A stretch of DNA of 37,504 nt, taken from positions 1 through 37,504 of the forward strand of contig MHFG01000027.1 of NCBI GenBank assembly GCA_001804065.1, written 5' to 3'. How positions within the stretch are numbered: the first letter of the stretch is position 1; the number at the start of each line of letters is the position of its first letter. The notes beneath the pieces were generated by a model. It searched no databases. It was not told the origin of the DNA and worked only from the letters and a program-made list of their open reading frames with translations. The stretch is from Omnitrophica bacterium RIFCSPHIGHO2_02_FULL_46_20. GTDB lineage: Bacteria > Omnitrophota > Gorgyraeia > 2-01-FULL-45-10. Shown here one piece after another: positions 17,966 to 25,745 of this stretch. The position numbers were made by a program, and so were the translations under genes.

Positions 17966-18044
17966 GATTAAAAAAAATATGTCAACTTACTTTTTATGAT
18001 TTAACAGAATTGAATTGTGTTTTAAGCAGTATTCGGACATTGCA

Positions 18045-19214
18045 TTAACAAAGAGAACCAATTTCTGCAACAGGTATAGCCATTACCCCAGGTGAGAGGG
18101 TGCGGAATTCCTTCTTTACGCCTTTTGGCGGATTAAGGTGGACGACATATTTCTCAACTTTATATCCGGGTATCGCACGCGCCAATTTCATTAAAGATAT
18201 TCCCATTGACGGCTTAACAGAACGCACCGCTTTGGCTTCCATAACAAGGAGCCTGGCGTTACCGGAGAATGGTATTATAAAATCTACTTCCAAGCCCTGC
18301 TGGTCGCGGAAATAATAAATATGCCTGCGCTTACCGCTATTTTCCTGATGTTTGACTATTTCAGAGGCGGCGAATCCTTCAAATATTTGCCCAAAAAAAG
18401 GCGATTTACGCAGCGCATCTTCTGTTTCAATACCTAAGAGATAACAGGATAATCCTGAGTCCGCAAAATAAATCTTAGGGGATTTGATAAGGCGTTTGCC
18501 GAAATTCTCATAAAATGGCGGGACAACAATAATCTGTCCTGTAATCTCAAGAATATTAATCCATTCTGTTAATGCCGGCACAGAAATACCAAGCGGAGCC
18601 GCAAGATCAGTTTTATTAAGCACCGCGCCTTGGCGGCTTCCAATTAGCGAAAGAAACCTTCGAAATGTCGCCAAGTTCTTAATTGCGCTTATAGAACGCA
18701 CATCGCGCTCAAGATATGTCTGGATATACGAACGAAACCATAAAGAGGCTGTCTTTGGCTTTGCCAAAACTTCAGGCAAGCCGCCGCGGAGTATTGAGAC
18801 TTTCTTTGACTCCTCGGAAGAGAGCCCCAACAGATGGAATACAGCGACTCTTCCAGCCATCGATTCTGATACCCCTTTCATTAATGGGGCATCCTGTGAA
18901 CCGGTAAAATACCATTGCCCATAACGGCGCGGTTTTTCATCCATACGCGTACGAAAATAATTAAAAAGTTCCGGGATATTCTGAATCTCATCCAGGATGG
19001 CAGGCGGCTTAACCTCTTCAATAAAGGATCGCGGATCCGCTTTTATGCGCGCGATTGTATCAAGGTCTTCCAAAAGGTAATAAGACGCCTTTGGAAACAA
19101 TTTCTTAAGGAGCGTAGTCTTGCCTGCCCTGCGCGGTCCTGTTAAAAGAATAGCCGCAAATGCATGAGAGGCTTCTACAATTTGTTTTTCTATCAAACGG
19201 TTTATATAACGCAT
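18045..19214 (-). CDS. AAA ATPase, DUF4143-type ATP-binding protein
   Basis: Walker A LLTGPRRAGKTTLLKKLF; PPAILDEIQNIPELFNYFR; C-terminal nuclease-like FRDQQGLEVDFIIPF...LLVMEAKAV. Confidence 0.88.
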   Translation of the reverse strand: MRYINRLIEKQIVEASHAFAAILLTGPRRAGKTTLLKKLFPKASYYLLEDLDTIARIKADPRSFIEEVKPPAILDEIQNIPELFNYFRTRMDEKPRRYGQWYFTGSQDAPLMKGVSESMAGRVAVFHLLGLSSEESKKVSILRGGLPEVLAKPKTASLWFRSYIQTYLERDVRSISAIKNLATFRRFLSLIGSRQGAVLNKTDLAAPLGISVPALTEWINILEITGQIIVVPPFYENFGKRLIKSPKIYFADSGLSCYLLGIETEDALRKSPFFGQIFEGFAASEIVKHQENSGKRRHIYYFRDQQGLEVDFIIPFSGNARLLVMEAKAVRSVKPSMGISLMKLARAIPGYKVEKYVVHLNPPKGVKKEFRTLSPGVMAIPVAEIGSLC

Positions 19215-19338
19215 ATATGAGGATTATAAGCTATCACCTTAGAAAACTCAAGCTTTTTTAGATGACAAGAAAAACAGTTTTTCAACGCTCTCATCGCCAT
19301 GCACTTAACCGCTTGCTTTAACTGGTATTCTAATAAGT

Positions 19339-19557
19339 TCATTGTCTGACCTTTCCGGCGATGGAATGTTTGCGGATAAGCGACCTGACCTTTACCGGGT
19401 CAAGAGAAAAATAGTATTTTTTATCCAGTATCTTTTGGCTAAATTGATACATATCAAGAAATATCCCGAGCGATTTTTTTTCGCTCATCCGTCGCAATGA
19501 TTTTTCTTTATATCGGGATTCAAATTTCCTGATCTTATCCCACTGGTGATTATTCAT
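19339..19557 (-). CDS. Small hypothetical protein
   Basis: 72 aa ORF between HTH fragment F and the DUF4143 ATPase. Confidence 0.4.
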   Translation of the reverse strand: MNNHQWDKIRKFESRYKEKSLRRMSEKKSLGIFLDMYQFSQKILDKKYYFSLDPVKVRSLIRKHSIAGKVRQ

Positions 19558-19585
19558 ATATCGCCTACTTTATCGTCCAGATATC

Positions 19586-19640
19586 TCACCGACAAGGTCT
19601 CGAGATATAATTGCCGATCCCATCAGCCGCTCTTCCCGCC
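19586..19640 (-). pseudogene. HTH repeat copy F: degenerate 3' fragment
   Basis: Reverse complement contains ADGIGNYISRPCR*, resembling ADEIDNYIS of copies D/E; nucleotides gagatataattgccgatcccatcagccgct align to the other copies. Confidence 0.55.
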
Positions 19641-19686
19641 TCAAGGGGGCCATCCCCTACAAACTACGCCCCCCTATGAGCCTTCT

Positions 19687-20430
19687 CTACACCCTCCGTA
19701 TTGTCCAAAAGTCATCGGCGAGTTCTTCGAGATATTGGAATGGGATGGTGAAATACCCGCTCATCCCCCATGACTTACCCCATGAATTGCGGATGATAAA
19801 CCGTTTCGCCTTCTGAATGTATCCGACAGCCATAACCGCATGGCCGCCTGTCACAGATTCTCCCTTGCGCGGCATATGAGCGATGCCTGTCTTAGCTACG
19901 GCCGGAGATTCGAAACTCTCATATACGGTAAATCCGAAGACAAAAGGGTAGCCTTCGGCAAGGCACACAAGCATATCGCGAAGCGTCTCTATGCGATGAT
20001 ACGACTCTATCCTGCGCTTTCTCGCCTCTGCATAACACCTCTTTGCCGGCCTCTTGTCAAAACGCGCTGTCAGGTATGGCCATAGAGCTTCCAGGCATAC
20101 GCCGTCCGCTTTAAGCGTCTTTATGCCGTCTCTTAGCGACGCGCCTGAATCGTAATCTACCGTATCTATCAGGACGCGTTCGTTGTAGTAGATAAAAAGC
20201 CTGCTTACATCCGTATATTTCGAATCCGGCATATTGTCGAGAAATTCGATATTACCGGCTAATGCCTGCGCCGTGCAGCTTCCCAAACTCCCCTGGTCCT
20301 CAACTCCGGAACATAGCTGCCTCAAATCTACCTTATCAGGCAGCCTTACGACAGGTTTTATTGCCGTATAAAGGTAATCCCTCTGGTCCGGCAAGTCAGG
20401 CACCCAGCCGTATGCGCGCTGTTGATACAT
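19687..20430 (-). CDS. Papain-like (C1A) cysteine peptidase
   Basis: EDQGSLGSCTAQALAGNIEF (Q...C), GGHAVMAVGY (H), RNSWGKSWG (N). Start revised to 20430, which has AAAGGAGGATCAATG; the ORF-track start at 20448 lies inside HTH fragment G. Confidence 0.85.
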   Translation of the reverse strand: MYQQRAYGWVPDLPDQRDYLYTAIKPVVRLPDKVDLRQLCSGVEDQGSLGSCTAQALAGNIEFLDNMPDSKYTDVSRLFIYYNERVLIDTVDYDSGASLRDGIKTLKADGVCLEALWPYLTARFDKRPAKRCYAEARKRRIESYHRIETLRDMLVCLAEGYPFVFGFTVYESFESPAVAKTGIAHMPRKGESVTGGHAVMAVGYIQKAKRFIIRNSWGKSWGMSGYFTIPFQYLEELADDFWTIRRV

Positions 20431-20440
20431 TGATCCTCCT

Positions 20441-20513
20441 TTACGCATGGCCTTTTGACCTGAAAGCGATATAGCTATCTATCTCTTCCGATGATATCCT
20501 GTATCCCCGATTT
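20441..20513 (-). pseudogene. HTH repeat copy G: 3' fragment
   Basis: Reverse complement reads GNRGYRISSEEIDSYIAFRSKGHA*; its stop codon abuts the SD of the papain-like gene. Confidence 0.75.
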
Positions 20514-20519
20514 CCGATT

Positions 20520-21167
20520 TCACGAATTGTTTCCTCTCACCTTCTCCAATTCCCTATTTACATAAGATCGGATTCTGATGTCGGGAATCTGTCCCGCCCA
20601 ATCCCGCGCTTTTTTGAAACTGAACGACTTCGGAAAATGCAATTCCGGAAAATGCCCGAACTGTTTTTTCTTGCGCGCCGAGAGATACAGGCAATCCACG
20701 AACGCTTTTTCCGGCTCGGCTATCAGAAAATCACCATTACCCTTATACCAATCAAACCCTTTAAAAAATGAGGGCGCTATCCTGTGAAGATAAAACGTGC
20801 CCAACTTTGTGCGAATCGTTTTTGTGTGGGCCGTCGAGGCCAGAGTCACCAATTGAGGTATCTGCTCTATGATTCCGTGAAGGTGCAAGGCGCTTATAAA
20901 AGATACGTAACCACGGCCATGGGGAAGTAAAAAAGGTATCACGGAATACTGGCTAGTCCGCTTGTTACCCATATCAACCCCCCAGATGCCGCGGGCTATC
21001 TTAATAACTACCCCTTCTCTCGCGAGATGATTGAGCGCCTGAACGGTACCGGAAGTACTGCCGCCGGCGCAGGATGCCGCTTCACGCGTAGTGAAAATGG
21101 GCCGCTTTAATTGCTTGATCGCGGTCAAAACGGATACTTTAGGCATTGCTTTTTCCTGCCCTCTCAA
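20520..21167 (-). CDS. AbiEi-family antitoxin (winged HTH plus COG5340-like)
   Basis: AIKQLKRPIFTTREAASCAGGSTSGTVQALNHLAREGVVIKIARGIWGV; HGIIEQIPQLVTLAS...AEPEKAFVDCLYLS. Confidence 0.75.
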   Translation of the reverse strand: MRGQEKAMPKVSVLTAIKQLKRPIFTTREAASCAGGSTSGTVQALNHLAREGVVIKIARGIWGVDMGNKRTSQYSVIPFLLPHGRGYVSFISALHLHGIIEQIPQLVTLASTAHTKTIRTKLGTFYLHRIAPSFFKGFDWYKGNGDFLIAEPEKAFVDCLYLSARKKKQFGHFPELHFPKSFSFKKARDWAGQIPDIRIRSYVNRELEKVRGNNS

Positions 21168-21939
21168 GAAAATCCGATACTCGAAGCTTTATCTCATCCC
21201 AAGCCGCGGCCTTGTCGTAAACAGACCTGTCTTCGGGCGCCAGATAAGACACGACAGTATCGCGGAACTGCTCAAAACTTATCTCAAGCGCGTTTTCCCG
21301 CGCCCTCTCGAGCAAAGACTGGGTCATCTTGAGCGTGAACACCTTGCTGGATCGGGATGACAAATTGGTCTGCGGGGTTAAGACATAAAGATCAAAGACA
21401 TCCCGTGCCTGGACAGCTGAACGCATAGCGAGCGCTTTGACTTTCTGAAACACCGCTGAGCTGGCTACGTAGTGCGGGCACAGTAACGGCGATAGTTTAT
21501 AAGCGCGCAGGACTGTGTCGGAAACCGGTTCAATGGCGAGAGAGCCATTGAACCCCCTGCGCGAAAACTCTACTTTTGTAAACAGGTCTTCTCCCGCAGA
21601 AGTCAGGAGATGGACTTTGAAACGCTGAGTGGTTTCCGTCTGTTTTGCCTTACCAATATCCGGCGGAACTATTTTTTCGATCCCGAACGGCTTGAGCGAC
21701 TCCTGAAAGGAGCGCGCTTCAAGGATGCCCATCGCCGCATCTTTAAGAGCGTGCATCTGTATCCTGCCCGCGTCAAGGTCCATATCTTCCGAATATCTGA
21801 AACTGTTGAAGAAAAAACGCAGATTTACGCCGCCTTTGAGGACGTAATTCTCCTGTTTTATCTTCCTCCCCAACCATCTGAGAAACTCCAGGTGGAAAAT
21901 TTCCCTTAACTGCAAATGGGTATAAATAGCGTCATCCAT
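21139..21939 (-). CDS. AbiEii-family nucleotidyltransferase toxin
   Basis: NYVLKGGVNLRFFFNSFRYSEDMDLDAG, classic AbiEii motif; overlaps the downstream AbiEi-like gene. Confidence 0.9.
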   Translation of the reverse strand: MDDAIYTHLQLREIFHLEFLRWLGRKIKQENYVLKGGVNLRFFFNSFRYSEDMDLDAGRIQMHALKDAAMGILEARSFQESLKPFGIEKIVPPDIGKAKQTETTQRFKVHLLTSAGEDLFTKVEFSRRGFNGSLAIEPVSDTVLRAYKLSPLLCPHYVASSAVFQKVKALAMRSAVQARDVFDLYVLTPQTNLSSRSSKVFTLKMTQSLLERARENALEISFEQFRDTVVSYLAPEDRSVYDKAAAWDEIKLRVSDFLERAGKSNA

Positions 21940-21947
21940 GATAATGT

Positions 21948-21976
21948 ATTATAATTTAGTTATAACTAAATTTCAA
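21948..21976 (-). promoter_or_regulatory. Promoter TTGAAA-N17-TATAAT with a perfect 20-bp palindrome filling the spacer
   Basis: -35 at 21971-21976, -10 at 21948-21953; palindrome AATTTAGTTATAACTAAATT at 21953-21972. Confidence 0.75.
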
Positions 21977-21998
21977 GACATAATTAAATATTCTCTTA

Positions 21999-22028
21999 GG
22001 GGGTCAGGTCCCAAAGGGACAGGTCCCT
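21999..22028. repeat. GGGGTCAGGTCCCAAAGGGACAGGTCCC dispersed repeat, copy 1
   Basis: Inverted-orientation near-identical copy at 34975-35002. Confidence 0.8.
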
Positions 22029-22094
22029 ATTTTATTCTTATTCTTCCGGTATCATAGCGTCAGGCATGATCGACAGGATCAACGAAGATCGGAA

Positions 22095-24056
22095 TTAACC
22101 GGCGCCTATCTTCGCCACAATAATCGTTATATCGTCGTGCTGCGCCGCTTTCGGCTCAAATTTTCTCAGGTCTTTTTCTATAATATCAAGCAGCGCTTCA
22201 GGGCCGCCGACCCTGTTATTTTCCACTATAGAGGCAAGGCGATTTACCCCGTACATTTCCTCTTTGGCATTCATGGCCTCAGTCACTCCGTCGGTATAGA
22301 ATATAAATATATCTCCTTCTTCAAACCGCTTTTCTCCTCCGGAATATGCCCCATCCATGAGGCCCAGCGGCGCCCCATCTTCGACATTTAAAAATACAGA
22401 GGCTTTATTTTTAGTTAAATATAGCACGGGGAGGTGTCCGCCATTTGCGTATCTTAGAACTTTATTACGCATGTCAAAAATCGCATAGAAGACCGTAACA
22501 AATAGATTGGACGACGACTCTTTGACAAGCTTATAATTAAGATTTGACAAAACTTGCTCGGGTTTAACCTCCGGCAGGGCAAAAGATTTGAACGCGCCGG
22601 AAACCATAGCCATAAAAAGACTGGCCGGTATGCCTTTTCCTGAAACATCTCCCGCCATAATACCTAATTCGTCAGGGCCGAATTCGACAAAGTCGTATAG
22701 ATCCCCCCCTACCTTCCGGGCTGTTATCATCCTCGCGGCTATATCAATGCCATTGACGCGGGGTAAATTTTTCGGCAGAAAACTCTCCTGTATTTTTTTT
22801 GCTATGTCGAGTTCTCGATCCAGCGCGATCCTCCCCCTCCATTCACCGAGATATTTGTATGAAGCGATTGACAAGTAAAGCGCCCCCATAACCATTACGG
22901 GGCATACTATGTCTATCCATATGCCGAAATTATTGAATAAAAATAAGCTTGCGATTAAAGATAGCGCTATAGCCAGTATCAGCGCCAAGAACCCATTCAT
23001 AGGCTTCGTCTTAAAAATAATAAATGAGAAAAATAAGCATGAAATAATCAATACATACAAATTCATCTTACGTGAAACGCGCGAGATAAATTTATTATTT
23101 ATCATCGAATTAAGGGTTTCCGCGTGAACGCCGACTCCCGGATATATCGGCTCAAAAGGGCTTGGGTGTATATCCATCCCCGCTGTGGTAATGCCTACGA
23201 TGCATACCTTGTCTTTAAAGAAATCCGGGCTCAAGAAAGGTTTCTCGCCGGCCATCCCGGCCAGATACGTTTGTAATATATCCACGTAGGAGTAGTGTTT
23301 AAAAACTTTGCCCCAGTTGCCGGAATAATTTATAATCAGGTTTGACCTCTCATCCAGCGGTATCCTGATATTCGCGCAAAGCGCGTATTCGCCCTGATAT
23401 ATCCGCACATCTTCACTTTTAATACCGAGGTAGCCGCATCCCGCTAAAAACGACAGGTGCGGATAAAGGTTGTTCCCGTATTTTATATATAGCGGAATTC
23501 TTCGAAATTTCCCGTCGGGATCAGGGACTATATTGATATGGCCAATCCCTTTTGATGCCGCCGCGAGGCCTTCCAGGCATTTCGCGACGTAGCCATTAGC
23601 CGAGACGATCTTTGACTTTTTATTTATATCGATATCAAACGCGAAGGGGATATAAACATTTCCAGCCTGCTTGATTGCCTCCTCCAGCTCTGCATCGTGT
23701 TCCTGCGGTACGCTAAAGAGCAGATCGAAGACTATCGCCTTTGCCCCAAACGCGGAAAGCGCCTTGATAAGAAGAGCGTGGTAATTTCTATCGAACGGAA
23801 ATCTGCCTAATTTTTTCACAGCATCTTCGCCTATCTCAACTATTACTACCTTATCGCTGATAGGCGCTGCCGGCCGAAGCAAGAATCTGCGATCAAGCGA
23901 CACCAATTCGTAATTGTCCAGCAGGCGAAAATATGAGACCGCGGATATTAACAGGAGCGCGGCGAGGGGGATTATAAAGCCTGCCGTTCTCTTAAAAACT
24001 TTTAAATTATTATTCATGCTTAAATTTATCAAGTCAAAAAGATTTAAACGCGCCAT
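22095..24056 (-). CDS. CHASE2 sensor with C-terminal SpoIIE/PP2C-type phosphatase
   Basis: N-terminal LDRRFLLRPAAPISDKVVIVEIGEDAVKKLGRFPFDRNYHALLI (CHASE2); transmembrane segments; GGDLYDFVEFGPDELGIMAGDVSGKGIPASLFMAM (PP2C). Confidence 0.92.
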   Translation of the reverse strand: MARLNLFDLINLSMNNNLKVFKRTAGFIIPLAALLLISAVSYFRLLDNYELVSLDRRFLLRPAAPISDKVVIVEIGEDAVKKLGRFPFDRNYHALLIKALSAFGAKAIVFDLLFSVPQEHDAELEEAIKQAGNVYIPFAFDIDINKKSKIVSANGYVAKCLEGLAAASKGIGHINIVPDPDGKFRRIPLYIKYGNNLYPHLSFLAGCGYLGIKSEDVRIYQGEYALCANIRIPLDERSNLIINYSGNWGKVFKHYSYVDILQTYLAGMAGEKPFLSPDFFKDKVCIVGITTAGMDIHPSPFEPIYPGVGVHAETLNSMINNKFISRVSRKMNLYVLIISCLFFSFIIFKTKPMNGFLALILAIALSLIASLFLFNNFGIWIDIVCPVMVMGALYLSIASYKYLGEWRGRIALDRELDIAKKIQESFLPKNLPRVNGIDIAARMITARKVGGDLYDFVEFGPDELGIMAGDVSGKGIPASLFMAMVSGAFKSFALPEVKPEQVLSNLNYKLVKESSSNLFVTVFYAIFDMRNKVLRYANGGHLPVLYLTKNKASVFLNVEDGAPLGLMDGAYSGGEKRFEEGDIFIFYTDGVTEAMNAKEEMYGVNRLASIVENNRVGGPEALLDIIEKDLRKFEPKAAQHDDITIIVAKIGAG

Positions 24057-24107
24057 CTCATAGATCGCATGAGGAATGGCAAAGGCGCGGGTTTTACGAC
24101 ATTACTG

Positions 24108-25277
24108 TTATACAAGCGTTCCAAGAAATTTACTCGCGCTGATAATACGTATAGAATCCTTAAGGTAATCGATCCCTTCTTCGCCTATCACTAGATAGCT
24201 AAATGGAATTTTGAGATGAGTGGAAAAATATTTTAAAGAAACCGGCAGCTCCCTGAAAGAAGCCTTGACCTCAACGCAAAACCATGGTTTCTTTTCAATG
24301 CACACCAAAAAATCAACTTCTCTTTGTTCTTTATCCCTGATATAATAAAGCTTAGCGTCATAGCCTTCAACATCATGTAGAAAATGGCATAGTTTTAAAA
24401 GATGGGAGGCTATAAGGTTTTCAAGGCGTATATCCTCATCCTCGATCTCGGACCAGTCCCATAAATATAACTTTGGTTCTTTTCTAAGCGATTTGATACG
24501 GCTGCTTTGAAAAGGATAGATGCGGTAGTGGTAATAGAATTTCTCAAGCACATCTACCCATGAAGCCACTGTCTTATGCGTTACCTGAAGATCCTCTTTC
24601 AATGAGTTTATTGAGAATAAAGAACCGACTTTATCCGGCAAAACATCAACGAGCACCTGGAGAGCAGAAATATCCCTTATGGCTTCTATATCACGGATAT
24701 CTTCTCTTATAAGTAAATCTGTCCTTTCATTATGCCATCGCCTTAATAACCGAACATCATGCTTAAGACATACTTCCGGAAACCCTCCATACGAGAAAAG
24801 CTTCTTAAATTCTTCTTTACGCGCGCCAGAAAAAATAAGCTCTTTATGAGGAGTTATAGACTTATCGTTTCCCGCTAATTCAGCTACGGATAATGGATGC
24901 AGCCTGTAAGCATGATATCTGCCTAATAAGGAATCTCCTCCCCTTCGGTATAGATCAAGACGGGCGCTGCCTGTAACCACTATGCTGAATTTATCCCGAT
25001 ATTTGTCATATTCCCCTTTGAGATAATTTTTCCAGTTTTTGTATTTATGAATTTCGTCAAAAATCACAAGACGGTTACCCGCTTCAAATTCCCCGCTAAG
25101 AATTGCCTTGCGATCCCTGCGATTATCCCAGTTTAGATAACTGCAGGAATCAGGAAAGTGCTTTCTGCCAAGCTCTTTAGCAAGAGTTGTTTTCCCGACT
25201 TGCCTCGGACCGCTTATAAAAACCATCTTATCGGCAATGTCCTGCCTGACATGATCCTCTAAATAGCGCTTTATCAT
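24108..25277 (-). CDS. AAA ATPase, DUF4143-type ATP-binding protein (second copy in window)
   Basis: Walker A FISGPRQVGKTTLAKEL; RLVIFDEIHKYKNWKNYLKGEYD; C-terminal EVDFLVCIEKKPWFCVEVKAS. Confidence 0.9.
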   Translation of the reverse strand: MIKRYLEDHVRQDIADKMVFISGPRQVGKTTLAKELGRKHFPDSCSYLNWDNRRDRKAILSGEFEAGNRLVIFDEIHKYKNWKNYLKGEYDKYRDKFSIVVTGSARLDLYRRGGDSLLGRYHAYRLHPLSVAELAGNDKSITPHKELIFSGARKEEFKKLFSYGGFPEVCLKHDVRLLRRWHNERTDLLIREDIRDIEAIRDISALQVLVDVLPDKVGSLFSINSLKEDLQVTHKTVASWVDVLEKFYYHYRIYPFQSSRIKSLRKEPKLYLWDWSEIEDEDIRLENLIASHLLKLCHFLHDVEGYDAKLYYIRDKEQREVDFLVCIEKKPWFCVEVKASFRELPVSLKYFSTHLKIPFSYLVIGEEGIDYLKDSIRIISASKFLGTLV

Positions 25278-25311
25278 ATACCTTTCCCTCGCCTGTCTAT
25301 ACTACAAATTA

Positions 25312-25353
25312 TACCATAGTATAAAAATAAATCAAACTTTTTATACTTTGGTA
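25312..25353. promoter_or_regulatory. 16-bp inverted repeat overlapping the promoter of the DUF4143 ATPase gene
   Basis: taccatagtataaaaa (25312-25327) and tttttatactttggta (25338-25353), one mismatch, 10-nt spacer; overlaps a plausible TTTGAT-N17-TATAAT on the minus strand. Confidence 0.55.
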
Positions 25354-25376
25354 GAAATATTACTGCGCCTTCGGCG

Positions 25377-25745
25377 TTAAATTGGTTTAAGGATGCCGAT
25401 TCTGTTGAGGATAATGATGAGTATGCTGTATGCTGCCACGGTTATCAGCAGGGTTCTCAAAGCGTTAAGCCTATTTCTCTTGTCCTGCATTATACTTTTT
25501 CCGCTGAAATACATCATTAGGACGCCAAAAACGTTACTGAGCCAATAAAAGGCCAGCGTCAGAAAAAGAAAGTCCGCTTTTATAACCTTTGCCAGTAATG
25601 CCGCGCAAAGATAGGCTATCGGTATATTCACAAAAGCGTCGTTCCAGAATGTGAGCGGTGAAAGCATCCACCCTATGAAGAATATGGCATTTCTTATGAT
25701 CGACGGCATACGCTTATATTCTTTCGGTATGCGCATAAGATCCAT
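25377..25745 (-). CDS. Small membrane protein of unknown function
   Basis: 122 aa, about 3-4 hydrophobic segments; overlaps the flippase gene end. Confidence 0.6.
   Translation of the reverse strand: MDLMRIPKEYKRMPSIIRNAIFFIGWMLSPLTFWNDAFVNIPIAYLCAALLAKVIKADFLFLTLAFYWLSNVFGVLMMYFSGKSIMQDKRNRLNALRTLLITVAAYSILIIILNRIGILKPI

Noticed and set aside
19687-20448. ORF-track start of the papain-like gene at 20448
   Set aside because: The first six codons lie in HTH fragment G and include the AAAGGAGG SD; ATG at 20430 is the better start.
11962-20513. CRISPR array interpretation of the regularly recurring repeat
   Set aside because: Copies are 0.8-2 kb apart, variable in length and separated by genes; no spacer-sized intervals or cas genes.
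11962-20513. Classical integron attC array
   Set aside because: No integron integrase in the window, and the fragments are protein-coding-derived without obvious attC R/L box architecture. Only the cassette analogy is retained.
22021-22095. Possible tRNA or small RNA in the gap before the CHASE2 gene
   Set aside because: No cloverleaf or conserved TTC/CCA-type features found by eye; no tRNA or rRNA recognised anywhere in the window.
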